The notes below the pieces were generated by a model. It was not told where the DNA came from. It searched no databases and saw only the letters and a program-made list of their open reading frames with translations. A stretch of 6,010 nucleotides of DNA, taken from positions 1 to 6,010 of the forward strand of contig CAJWBT010000154.1 in assembly GCA_913020235.1 (NCBI GenBank). The letters are read 5' to 3'. The stretch comes from an uncultured Chloroflexota bacterium (lineage in GTDB: Bacteria; Chloroflexota; Dehalococcoidia; UBA3495). Positions 1 to 5,957 of the stretch are shown in pieces (the first letter of the stretch is position 1; each line of letters begins with the position of its first letter). A program made the translations under genes and the position numbers.

Positions 1-50
1 TGCCGGGAGAATATTTTCTGTGTCTCTCCGTCTCGGAAGGACTTGATCAC
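1..50 (-). CDS. higB: HigB-type toxin of a type II toxin-antitoxin system, N-terminus only (runs off left edge)
   Basis: Read on the minus strand from the GTG at 50-48, the frame gives (M)IKSFRDGETQKIFSR before the window ends. This matches the N-terminus I know for HigB toxins of the RelE/ParE superfamily ('plasmid maintenance system killer'), which typically begin MIKSF.D.ET..(I/L)F. Family members are ribosome-dependent mRNA interferases of roughly 90-100 residues, and the HigA antitoxin gene usually follows the toxin; here it would lie off the left edge. The GTG was chosen because it gives the canonical MIKSF start and sits exactly at the predicted +1 of a strong promoter. An in-frame GTG at 71-69 exists but would lie upstream of the -10 box. 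No Shine-Dalgarno is present, consistent with leaderless translation. Only 16 codons are visible, so intactness, catalytic residues and the antitoxin cannot be judged. The family call rests on a short but distinctive motif. Confidence 0.75.
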   Translation of the reverse strand, partial: MIKSFRDGETQKIFSR

Positions 51-56
51 GGAAGG

Positions 57-85
57 ATTATATAACGCCACACGTTAAACGGCAA
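57..85 (-). promoter_or_regulatory. Sigma70-type promoter of the higB-like gene, predicted leaderless
   Basis: On the minus strand there is a -35 box TTGCCG (85-80, 4 of 6 consensus bases), a 17-base spacer and a perfect TATAAT -10 box (62-57). Counting TATAAT as -12 to -7, +1 falls at position 50, which is the G of the toxin's GTG start codon. The predicted mRNA therefore has no 5' leader. This is the best promoter match in the window. Confidence 0.75.
63..77. promoter_or_regulatory. Candidate operator: inverted repeat TAACG-N5-CGTTA between -35 and -10
   Basis: TAACG (63-67) and CGTTA (73-77) form a perfect 5-bp inverted repeat with a CCACA centre. It lies wholly inside the 17-base spacer (63-79) of the higB-like promoter. 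Antitoxins such as HigA commonly repress their own operon by binding short palindromes over the promoter, so this is a plausible autoregulatory site. The arms are short, so chance is possible. Confidence 0.4.
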
Positions 86-179
86 GCGCTATACCGGCGG
101 CGAGTGCGTTTCAAGGCCTTGCGCTTGGTGGGTTCCCCGGTGATTTCCTCCCCTGTGCCATGGGAAACCTCCCCTTTGT

Positions 180-200
180 CCCCTCCTTCGTAAGGAGGGG
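180..200. repeat. Perfect 9-bp palindrome with 3-base loop, REP-like
   Basis: CCCCTCCTT (180-188), loop CGT, then AAGGAGGGG (192-200) make a perfect hairpin. Together with the flanking C-rich run (about 167-179) it resembles the G/C-rich palindromic repeats dispersed between genes in many environmental bacterial genomes. Those repeats are often mistranslated as 'PPYEGG'-type peptides, and the minus-strand frame here does give PPYEGGDKGE. No T-run follows on either side, so it does not look like an intrinsic terminator. Membership of a dispersed family is inferred, because only one copy is visible. Confidence 0.6.
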
Positions 201-259
201 AAGCTAGAGCTACTTGGCGTACGCAAGAACCTGCGACACACCCGGCCCGCCGCCTGCGT

Positions 260-290
260 GCTGATGGCTGATAGCTGACGGCTGACAGCT
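260..290. repeat. Four tandem heptanucleotide repeats, GCTGAYR
   Basis: GCTGATG (260-266), GCTGATA (267-273), GCTGACG (274-280) and GCTGACA (281-287) are followed by a partial GCT (288-290). The units differ only at the last two positions and only by transitions (T/C, G/A). The array ends 30 bases before the proposed galU -35 box. Similar heptad arrays occur in intergenic DNA of other bacteria. No function can be read from the sequence. Confidence 0.85.
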
Positions 291-320
291 TTCGGGCGCC
301 CGCGGCCCGCTTACGATTTC

Positions 321-350
321 TTGTGCGGCACGGGAGCCAGGTGCTAGAAT
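321..350 (+). promoter_or_regulatory. Probable galU promoter
   Basis: TTGTGC (321-326, 3 of 6 consensus), an 18-base spacer and TAGAAT (345-350, 5 of 6 consensus) precede galU. The implied +1 is the G near 357, giving a leader of about 16 bases that just accommodates the AGGGGG ribosome-binding site at 361-366. The -35 box is weak, so the call rests mainly on the -10 box and position. Confidence 0.5.
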
Positions 351-372
351 AATCCCGGCCAGGGGGTGTGTT

Positions 373-1275
373 GTGGAGATAAGAAAAGCTGTCATACCGG
401 CTGCCGGACTGGGCACACGGTTCCTGCCCGTGACCAAGTCGGTCCCTAAAGAGCTTCTGCCCATCCTGGAAAAGCCCATGCTCCAGTACGTGGTGGAGGA
501 AGCGGCAGAAGCCGGAATCCAGCAGGTCATAATCGTCACCGCGCCGGGCAAAGAGTCGGTAGCCGCCTACTTCCACCCACAGCCAGACCTGGAACAGCAC
601 CTGGCCGCCTCCGGCGCCGTTGACCTGCTGGACAGGGTGCGCCACGCCACCAGCCTGGTCCAGGTTTCCTACGTCATCCAGGACAAACCCCTGGGACTGG
701 GCCACGCGGTGTTGATGGCTCGGGAGGCGGTTGCGGGAGAGCCCTTCGTGGTCATCCTACCCGACGACATCGTCGTCCACAGCCCCGGGGTGGTGGCCCA
801 GATGGTGGCCGTGGCCCAGAGGACCTCCGCCGGCGTGGTCGCCGTGGAGCAGGTGCCCATGGAGGTCATCGACAAGTATGGGGTGGTGGATGCCACAGCG
901 GTGGAGGAACGGGTGTACCGAATCCATGGGATGGTGGAGAAACCCCCTCAAGAGGAAGCCCCTTCCAACCTGGCAGTCGTGGGCCGCTACGTTTTGCCTC
1001 CCGATATTTTCGACTGCCTGGAGCGCACCGAGCCCGGCGCCAAGGGCGAGATCCAGTTGACCGACGGGCTGCTGCTGCTGCTGGAGAGACAGGAACTCTA
1101 CGCATACGAGTTCAAAGGACGCCGCTACGACGGAGGCAGCCCCCTGGGACTGTTGCGGGCATCCCTGGAGTTCGCGCTGGCCCGGGAGGATACTCGTGAG
1201 GCGGCTCGAGCCCTGGTGGAGGGCGCGCTAGGACAATCCGCTCCGGTGCCCTGGAGGCCAGCGGAGCCCAGTTAG
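373..1275 (+). CDS. galU: UTP--glucose-1-phosphate uridylyltransferase (GalU)
   Basis: This cytoplasmic enzyme joins UTP and glucose 1-phosphate to give UDP-glucose and pyrophosphate, supplying glucosyl units for envelope polysaccharides and glycolipids. The 300-residue length is normal for bacterial GalU/GtaB. Visible motifs are the nucleotide-binding loop AAGLGTRFLPVTKSVPKE (10-27), QDKPLGLGHAVL (103-114), the metal-binding LPDDI (129-133), YGVV (169-172), VEKP (188-191) and GEIQLTD (225-231). The start is GTG at 373, chosen because the protein begins directly at the conserved (I)RKAVIPAAG segment and AGGGGG (361-366) lies 6 bases upstream. One oddity is YDGGSPLG (252-259), where relatives usually have a Lys at the Pro257 position (as in D.G.KLG). 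The C-terminal tail after about 270 is Ala-rich and probably variable. The next gene starts within 15 bases of the stop, so the two are probably co-transcribed. A related nucleotidyltransferase such as RmlA is less likely given the GalU-specific motifs. Confidence 0.95.
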   Translation: MEIRKAVIPAAGLGTRFLPVTKSVPKELLPILEKPMLQYVVEEAAEAGIQQVIIVTAPGKESVAAYFHPQPDLEQHLAASGAVDLLDRVRHATSLVQVSYVIQDKPLGLGHAVLMAREAVAGEPFVVILPDDIVVHSPGVVAQMVAVAQRTSAGVVAVEQVPMEVIDKYGVVDATAVEERVYRIHGMVEKPPQEEAPSNLAVVGRYVLPPDIFDCLERTEPGAKGEIQLTDGLLLLLERQELYAYEFKGRRYDGGSPLGLLRASLEFALAREDTREAARALVEGALGQSAPVPWRPAEPS

Positions 1276-1281
1276 GTAGGC

Positions 1282-1779
1282 TTGACGTTGACTACCCGAA
1301 TCGATGAACATCTGGAAAACTTCCGCGAAATCGAGGCCCAGCTGCTCCGGTTCCTCGACGGCATGGACTACTGCCTCGACTGGAAGCCCGAAGCCTCCGC
1401 CTGGTCGGCGCGCCAGGTGGTCTACCACCTGCTGGAAACCCCTGAAGGCGGTCTCCACCAGGTCCTTTGGGGAATGCTGTCGGGGGAGCTGGAGGAATTT
1501 GAGATTTGGGCCGACCTGGACAACTTGACTCCAGACCGGCTGACCTACGACATCGAGCAACTGCGCGAAGATATCGGCGAGTTCTTTCGGGGGATGGCGG
1601 AAGCCCTCGAAACGGCCAATGATGACGACCTAGATGTAAAAGCGGTCCTGGCCCGCTCCATGACGCGGGGCCGGGAAAATGAGCGCACCCTGCAGATGTT
1701 GCTGGAGGGTCTGTTTGCCCATCACTGGCGGAACCACCTGGAGCAGATCGTGGAGCTTCGGAAGTCGCTGGGGGTGTAG
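1282..1779 (+). CDS. DinB/YfiT-like four-helix metalloprotein, function unknown
   Basis: This is a 165-residue, largely helical, soluble protein with no signal peptide or membrane segment. His49 in SARQVVYHLLET and His148/His152 in HHWRNHLEQI reproduce the spaced three-histidine pattern (one His early, then HxxxH) that binds a divalent metal in DinB-superfamily proteins. The length is also typical. Superfamily members include thiol transferases that use bacillithiol or mycothiol, damage-inducible proteins and many uncharacterised members, so no substrate can be assigned. The start is uncertain. TTG at 1282 has only a 5-base gap from AGG (1274-1276), while TTG at 1288 sits 7 bases after AGGTAGG (1274-1280) and is arguably better; the latter would shorten the protein by two residues. 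The ribosome-binding site overlaps the galU stop codon (1273-1275), suggesting co-translation with galU. Whether the protein is functionally tied to UDP-glucose metabolism is unknown. Confidence 0.75.
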   Translation: MTLTTRIDEHLENFREIEAQLLRFLDGMDYCLDWKPEASAWSARQVVYHLLETPEGGLHQVLWGMLSGELEEFEIWADLDNLTPDRLTYDIEQLREDIGEFFRGMAEALETANDDDLDVKAVLARSMTRGRENERTLQMLLEGLFAHHWRNHLEQIVELRKSLGV

Positions 1780-1790
1780 CCCGCCCGTTG

Positions 1791-1826
1791 TCCCCACCCG
1801 GGGAGGCCGGCCGGCTCGTCGGCTGG
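1791..1826. terminator. GC-rich hairpins between convergent genes, possible terminator
   Basis: In the 56-base gap between the DinB-like stop and the lepA stop there are two hairpins. The first is TCCCC-ACCC-GGGGA (1791-1804). The second has arms CCGGCCGG (1807-1814) and TCGGCTGG (1819-1826), loop CTCG, and two G-T pairs. Neither is followed by a T-run on either strand, so they are not canonical intrinsic terminators. Their place between convergent units makes transcription stopping plausible. Confidence 0.35.
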
Positions 1827-1835
1827 GGGGTCTGA

Positions 1836-3683
1836 TCAATCTTCGGCGTTGAGTTTCAGAAGCGCCAGGAACGCTTCCTGGGGTATCTCCACCCGGCCCA
1901 CCATCTTCAGCCGGCGCTTGCCTTCTTTCTGCTTCTCCAGCAGCTTCCGCTTGCGGGTAATGTCGCCCCCGTAGCACTTGGCCAGCACGTCTTTGCGCAT
2001 GGCGCGCACCGTCTCGCGGGCGATTATTCGGCCGCCGATGGCGGCCTGGATCGGCACCTCAAAGAGCTGCCGAGGGATGGCTGTCCTCAGTCTTTCCACC
2101 ACCGCCCGGCCCTGGCTCGCCGCCTGCTGACGGTGCAGGATCATTGACAATGCCTCCACCGGCTGCTGGTTTATGAGTATATCCACCTTTACCAGGGGAG
2201 CGGCCCGGTAGCCCTCCAAGGCGTAGTCCAGGGAGGCGTAGCCCTGGGTCCGCGACTTCAGCTGGTTATAGAAATCAGCCAGCAACTCCGCCAGGGGCAT
2301 GGTGTACTCCATCACCACCCGCCCCTGGTCCGCGCCGGTGGCTTCTCTCGTGCCCGGGCCCTCCAGCCCCTGGATGTACTCCATCCGCTGGTATTCGGAC
2401 CGGCGGGAGTGCATCAGTTCCATGATCACCCCCACGTGCCGGTTGGGGGCCACGATGGTCAAACGCAGGATCGGCTCCCGGATCTCTTGCACCTCGGTGG
2501 GGGGTGGAAGTTTGGCCGGACTGTCCACCATGATTGTCTCCCCGTTGGCGAGCACTACCTGGTAGGCCACTCCGGGGGATGTAAGGACAAGGTCCAGGCC
2601 GTACTCCCGCTCCAGCCTTTCCTGGACGATTTCCAGGTGCATGAGTCCCAGAAAGCCGCACCGAAACCCGAAACCAAGGGCGATGCTGCTCTCCGGCTCC
2701 ATGGTCAGGGAGGCGTCGTTCAGTTGGAGCTTCTCCAACGCCGTCCGCAGATGGCCGTAGTCCTCGCCCTCCGAGGGGTAGAGCCCGGCAAAGACCATGG
2801 ATTTTAGCTGCACATAGCCGGGAAGCGACTCGGCCGCGGGCCGCCGGACTCCGGTTAGGGTGTCACCGACGCTGCACTCCCGGACATCCTTGAAACCGGT
2901 GGCGATGTATCCCACCTGGCCGGTGAAGAGGGTGTCTATTGGTGTGGGGAACGGGGCGAAAACGCCCGCCTCCATGACCTCTGTCACGTTCCCCGAGGAC
3001 ATGACCTGGATCCGGTCATTCTTGGATACCGAGCCGTCTTCCACGCGGATGTGGGCGATTATGCCCTTATAGGGGTTGTAAACGGAGTCGAACACCAGGG
3101 CGCGTAGGGGCTGATCCGCTATTCCTTTGGGCGGCGGTACCCGTTCCACCACCGCGTCCAGAATCTCGCTGGCGCCGGTGCCCTTCTTGGCCGAAACGAA
3201 GAGGACCTCCTCTTCCCTGAACCCGAACACCTGCAGTAGCTCGGCGGCCACTCGGTGGGGCTCGGCCTGGGGAAGGTCCACCTTGTTGATCACCGGGACC
3301 AGGTCCAGGTCGTATTCCATGGCCAGCAGGGTATTGGCGATAGTCTGGGCTTCGATGCCCTGGCTGGCATCCACCACCAGGAGGGCTCCTTCGCAGGCGG
3401 CCAGGGCCCGGGAAACCTCGTAGCTGAAGTCCACATGGCCGGGGGTGTCGATGAGGTTAAGCTGGTACGTTTGCCCATCGGGGGCCCGATGGGACATGGT
3501 TACCGCCTTGCCCTTTATGGTAATGCCCCGCTCCCGCTCCAACTCCATCTGGTCCAGGAACTGGGCCTTCATGTCCTTGGGGCGGACGGTGCCGGTGATT
3601 TCCAGGAACCGGTCGGCCAGGGTTGACTTGCCGTGGTCGATATGGGCGATTATACAAAAGTTGCGTATGTGCGATGGGTCCAT
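1836..3683 (-). CDS. lepA: Elongation factor 4 (LepA), ribosome-associated translational GTPase
   Basis: LepA is a paralogue of EF-G that binds the ribosome and has been linked to back-translocation, initiation and subunit assembly. At 615 residues it is complete and of normal length. The GTPase motifs are all intact: G1 AHIDHGKST (13-21), G2 Thr55 in RGITI, G3 DTPGH (79-83) with the catalytic-type His83, G4 NKVD (133-136) and G5 SAK (164-166). EF-G-like domains follow, then the LepA-specific C-terminal domain, seen in [20 protein letters not shown] and the basic [17 protein letters not shown] segment near the end. The ATG at 3683 places [16 protein letters not shown] five residues in, as is usual. 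It lies only 9 bases after the oppF stop. The bases before it (CTAGCAATCCCCC) contain no Shine-Dalgarno, so translation probably depends on ribosomes finishing oppF. Being downstream of peptide-transporter ATPases is not the commonest lepA setting (often lepB or hemN), and it implies shared transcription. Confidence 0.97.
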   Translation of the reverse strand: MDPSHIRNFCIIAHIDHGKSTLADRFLEITGTVRPKDMKAQFLDQMELERERGITIKGKAVTMSHRAPDGQTYQLNLIDTPGHVDFSYEVSRALAACEGALLVVDASQGIEAQTIANTLLAMEYDLDLVPVINKVDLPQAEPHRVAAELLQVFGFREEEVLFVSAKKGTGASEILDAVVERVPPPKGIADQPLRALVFDSVYNPYKGIIAHIRVEDGSVSKNDRIQVMSSGNVTEVMEAGVFAPFPTPIDTLFTGQVGYIATGFKDVRECSVGDTLTGVRRPAAESLPGYVQLKSMVFAGLYPSEGEDYGHLRTALEKLQLNDASLTMEPESSIALGFGFRCGFLGLMHLEIVQERLEREYGLDLVLTSPGVAYQVVLANGETIMVDSPAKLPPPTEVQEIREPILRLTIVAPNRHVGVIMELMHSRRSEYQRMEYIQGLEGPGTREATGADQGRVVMEYTMPLAELLADFYNQLKSRTQGYASLDYALEGYRAAPLVKVDILINQQPVEALSMILHRQQAASQGRAVVERLRTAIPRQLFEVPIQAAIGGRIIARETVRAMRKDVLAKCYGGDITRKRKLLEKQKEGKRRLKMVGRVEIPQEAFLALLKLNAED

Positions 3684-3692
3684 GGGGGATTG

Positions 3693-4736
3693 CTAGACCG
3701 GCCCGTAACCTTCCGTCCGGATACAAGCGGCCCAGTGGTTGGACCGTACCTGCCGTAGCTCCGGCAGCACCTGGGAACACTGCTCCGTGGCTATGGGACA
3801 GCGGGGGTGGAACACACACCCGGTGGGAGGGTTCAACGGGCTGGGAACCTCGCCAGACAGCAGAACCCTTTCCCTCTTGGCATCGGCCACCGGGTCCGGG
3901 ATAGGCACCGCGGATAGCAGGGCCCTGGTGTAAGGGTGGGCAGGATCGCGGTAGATGTCGTTCCGGTCCGCCATTTCTACGATGTGGCCCAGGTACATGA
4001 CCCCCACTCGGTCGCTGATGTGGCGGACCACCGAAAGATCGTGGGCTATGAACAGGTAGGTAAGGTTGTACCGCCCCTGTAGGTCCTCCAGCAGATTGAT
4101 GATCTGGGCTTGAATGGACACGTCCAGAGCCGATACAGGTTCGTCGGCTACGATGAATTTTGGGCTCACCGAGAGGGCTCGCGCCACTCCGATGCGCTGG
4201 CGTTGGCCGCCGCTGAACTCATGGGGAAACCGGTCGGCCATGTAAGGGTTCAATCCGACGTTTTGCAGCAGGTCCGCCACCTTCTCCCGGTACTCGGCCT
4301 TGCCTTGCACCATCCGGTGCACCACCAGGGGCTCGCCGATTATGTTCCCGGCGGTCATGCGAGGGTTGAGGGAGCTGTAGGGGTCCTGGAAGATGACCTG
4401 CATCCGGCGCCGCATGCTCCGCATGTGCCGGTTGGAAAGCTGGGTCAACTCTTGGCCCTCGAAGAAGATTTGGCCCGCCGTGGGCCGGTATAGCTGGAGG
4501 ATGCAACGGCCGGTGGTCGTCTTGCCACAACCGCTTTCTCCGACCAGACCCAAGGTCTCTCCCTGGCGCACGACGAAGCTGACGTCGTCTACCGCCTTGA
4601 TGTAGGCCATAGTTCTCTGGAACAGCATCCCCGATGAGACGGGGAAGTACATCTTGATGTTCTTTACGTCGACGAGAACATCACCAATACCGGTTGGTGA
4701 CTGCTCGCTGGTTTGCGTGCCTGGCACTGTGGTCAT
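3693..4736 (-). CDS. oppF: Peptide/nickel-type ABC importer ATPase, OppF/DppF class
   Basis: This is one of the two cytoplasmic ATPase subunits powering an oligopeptide/dipeptide-family importer. Its 347 residues contain Walker A GESGCGKT (66-73), Q-loop Gln117 in [11 protein letters not shown], signature FSGGQRQR (174-181), Walker B FIVADE (194-199), D-loop SALD (202-205) and H-loop His232. The C-terminal oligopeptide-transporter domain has HPYTRALL (267-274) and GCVFHPRCP (306-314). Cys307, Cys313, Cys320 and Cys338 have C-X5-C-X6-C-X17-C spacing, the pattern that holds a [4Fe-4S] cluster in some DppD-type ATPases. The insert [16 protein letters not shown] before Walker A and the sequence PYSSLNPR favour the F rather than the D subunit. 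The first 20 residues are a polar extension. The ATG at 4736 overlaps the oppD stop (ATGA), with GGAGGG (4751-4746) 9 bases upstream. The substrate cannot be told from ATPases alone: dipeptides, oligopeptides, nickel and some sugars all use this family. Confidence 0.92.
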   Translation of the reverse strand: MTTVPGTQTSEQSPTGIGDVLVDVKNIKMYFPVSSGMLFQRTMAYIKAVDDVSFVVRQGETLGLVGESGCGKTTTGRCILQLYRPTAGQIFFEGQELTQLSNRHMRSMRRRMQVIFQDPYSSLNPRMTAGNIIGEPLVVHRMVQGKAEYREKVADLLQNVGLNPYMADRFPHEFSGGQRQRIGVARALSVSPKFIVADEPVSALDVSIQAQIINLLEDLQGRYNLTYLFIAHDLSVVRHISDRVGVMYLGHIVEMADRNDIYRDPAHPYTRALLSAVPIPDPVADAKRERVLLSGEVPSPLNPPTGCVFHPRCPIATEQCSQVLPELRQVRSNHWAACIRTEGYGPV

Positions 4737-5854
4737 GCTTCACCGCCCTCCGTTTCCTGTTTGTCCTGTGGTGCGTTGGAGGAAGGAGCCGGCTCGGTGC
4801 CGCCGCCGTCGCGGGGAGCTTCATCGCCGTTGCTGACTCGTGCGGCAACAGTGCCGTCGAGGGCTTGCACGGCTTCAGCGCCCAATTGGTCGGGAAACCA
4901 GCAGGCGGAGACGTGGGCATCGTCCACCGCCATCAGAGGTGGGATTTCCGCTGCGCACTTGTCGGTAGCCCAGCGGCACCGTACTCGGAAAGAGCACCCC
5001 GGCGGCAGATTTATCAAGTCCGGGGGCTGGCCATCTATCGGGTCCAGCCTGGACCGGCGAGGCTGGTCCAGGCGCGGCACCGACCTGAGCAGCCCTACGG
5101 TATAGGGGTGCCTCGGGTTGGTATATATCTCTACCGCCGAACCTCGTTCGATTATCTTGCCCGCGTACATGATGTTAACCCGGTCGGCGTAGCGGGCCAC
5201 CACACCCAGGTTGTGGGTGATGACGATCAGGGCCACCCCGAACTCGGTGGTCAAGGACTTCATCAGCTCCAAGATCTGGGCCTGAATGGTCACATCCAGG
5301 GCGGTGGTCGGCTCATCGGCGATGATCAAACGGGGGTTGCAACTGAGGGCCATCGCGATCATTACCCGTTGTCGCATCCCGCCACTGAACTGGTGGGGAT
5401 ATTGCTTCACCCGCTTGTCCGGGTCTGGGATGCCCACCCTCGCCAGCAAGTCCACGCTCTCCACGCGGGATTGATGCTGGTTCATCCCCTTATGGAGTTG
5501 GAGTGTCTCGGTGAGCTGCCTTTCTATGGTGAGCACCGGGTTCAACGAGGTCATGGGCTCCTGGAAGACCATGGACATCTTGCCACCCCGGATATGGCGC
5601 ATATCGTCCATTTCGATCTTGAGGATATCCTCACCTTCGAACAGGACCTCGCCGTTCAAGATCTTGCCCGGTGGATCGGGAATCAAGCGCATCAGCGAGA
5701 GGGCGCTGACACTTTTGCCGCAACCGCTCTCACCGACCAGGCCCAAGGTCTCGCCTTGTTCCAGTTGGTAAGATATCCCATCCACCGCCTTCACGACGCC
5801 TTCGTAGGTAAAGAAATGAGTCCTGAGGTCTTTTACTTCTAACAGTGCTACCAC
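4733..5854 (-). CDS. oppD: Peptide/nickel-type ABC importer ATPase, OppD/DppD class
   Basis: This is the partner ATPase to the following gene, and the two would form a heterodimer under the permeases. From the GTG at 5854 the protein is 373 residues: Walker A GESGCGKS (41-48), Q-loop Gln98 in [10 protein letters not shown], signature FSGGMRQR (156-163), Walker B LIIADE (176-181), D-loop TALD (184-187), H-loop His214. The residue after that His is Asn (THNLGVV) where Asp is commoner. Cys287, Cys293, Cys300 and Cys318 repeat the spacing seen in the partner and fit a [4Fe-4S] site. After about residue 319 comes a tail of some 55 residues, rich in Asp, Glu, Gly, Pro and Ala, that looks disordered. 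The GTG at 5854 is preferred because AGGAGG lies 4 bases upstream and the mature ATPase fold begins at once ([13 protein letters not shown]). An in-frame GTG at 5896 would add 14 residues of no family character. The gene is followed by oppF with a 4-base overlap. No permease or binding-protein gene lies upstream before the tRNA. Confidence 0.92.
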   Translation of the reverse strand: MVALLEVKDLRTHFFTYEGVVKAVDGISYQLEQGETLGLVGESGCGKSVSALSLMRLIPDPPGKILNGEVLFEGEDILKIEMDDMRHIRGGKMSMVFQEPMTSLNPVLTIERQLTETLQLHKGMNQHQSRVESVDLLARVGIPDPDKRVKQYPHQFSGGMRQRVMIAMALSCNPRLIIADEPTTALDVTIQAQILELMKSLTTEFGVALIVITHNLGVVARYADRVNIMYAGKIIERGSAVEIYTNPRHPYTVGLLRSVPRLDQPRRSRLDPIDGQPPDLINLPPGCSFRVRCRWATDKCAAEIPPLMAVDDAHVSACWFPDQLGAEAVQALDGTVAARVSNGDEAPRDGGGTEPAPSSNAPQDKQETEGGEA

Positions 5855-5857
5855 CTG

Positions 5858-5865
5858 ACCTCCTC
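5858..5865 (-). promoter_or_regulatory. Ribosome-binding site deciding the oppD start
   Basis: GAGGAGGT on the minus strand (5865-5858) is a near-perfect Shine-Dalgarno. Its AGGAGG core ends 4 bases before the GTG at 5854-5852. It lies inside the reading frame if the upstream GTG at 5896 were used, which argues for the shorter protein. Confidence 0.75.
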
Positions 5866-5871
5866 GGCTGA

Positions 5872-5900
5872 ATGAAACTGCCCCAAACCTGCACACCCAA
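5872..5900 (-). promoter_or_regulatory. Weak candidate promoter for the opp-lepA unit
   Basis: On the minus strand TTGGGT (5900-5895, 3 of 6) and TTTCAT (5877-5872, 4 of 6) are 17 bases apart and would give a leader of roughly 12 bases ahead of oppD. The match is poor. Read-through from the tRNA-Leu gene is an equal alternative. Confidence 0.2.
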
Positions 5901-5942
5901 TACCGGGCTGATGTTCCCGGTGCGCCGTAACCCGAAGTTTCA
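5873..5942. repeat. Nested inverted repeats between tRNA-Leu and oppD
   Basis: An outer 7-bp pair, TGAAACT (5873-5879) and AGTTTCA (5936-5942), encloses a perfect inner hairpin ACCGGG (5902-5907) / CCCGGT (5916-5921) with an 8-base loop. No T-run follows the inner stem on either strand, so it is not a classical terminator. It may be an RNA structure in the leader of oppD, a processing signal after the tRNA, or chance. Confidence 0.45.
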
Positions 5943-5957
5943 GCGCCATGTATGCTT

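Larger units (their letters stand above)
51..372. other. Divergent gene-free region between the higB-like gene and galU
   Basis: These 322 bases separate the two divergently transcribed genes. They hold the higB-like promoter and candidate operator at the left, a 9-bp perfect palindrome (180-200), four tandem 7-mers (260-290), a 10-bp self-complementary CGGGCGCCCG (293-302), and a galU promoter and ribosome-binding site at the right. The stretch 86-179 shows only runs of pyrimidine-rich motifs, with CCTCCCC occurring near 147 and 167. I found no convincing gene in it. The long minus-strand frame through this region continues antisense into galU and encodes repeat-derived peptide, so I do not treat it as a gene. 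Confidence 0.7.

Noticed and set aside
1..78. Plus-strand open stretches from the left edge ending at TAA 63-65 or 76-78, as the tail of an upstream gene
   Set aside because: They are too short to judge, and the minus-strand HigB N-terminus with its promoter explains the same bases far better.
180..290. CRISPR-like array from the repeats in the divergent region
   Set aside because: The 7-mers are directly contiguous with no spacers, and the palindrome occurs once.
293..302. 10-bp palindrome CGGGCGCCCG as an operator for galU
   Set aside because: It is a pure G/C self-complementary word in GC-rich DNA, with no second copy or symmetry extending beyond it.
58..705. 215-codon minus-strand open frame antisense to galU and running through the spacer
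   Set aside because: It lies opposite a clear galU, its peptide over the spacer is translated repeat sequence (PPYEGG-type and SAVSYQPSA-type), and its stop falls in the TATAAT of the higB-like promoter.
3255..3626. Plus-strand open frames of 98-132 codons within lepA
   Set aside because: They are shadows of the conserved lepA coding strand, with no ribosome-binding site or recognisable motif.
4694..5842. 382-codon plus-strand open frame antisense to oppD
   Set aside because: It is the mirror of a fully motif-complete ABC ATPase in GC-rich DNA, where long antisense frames are expected. It shows no family motif of its own.
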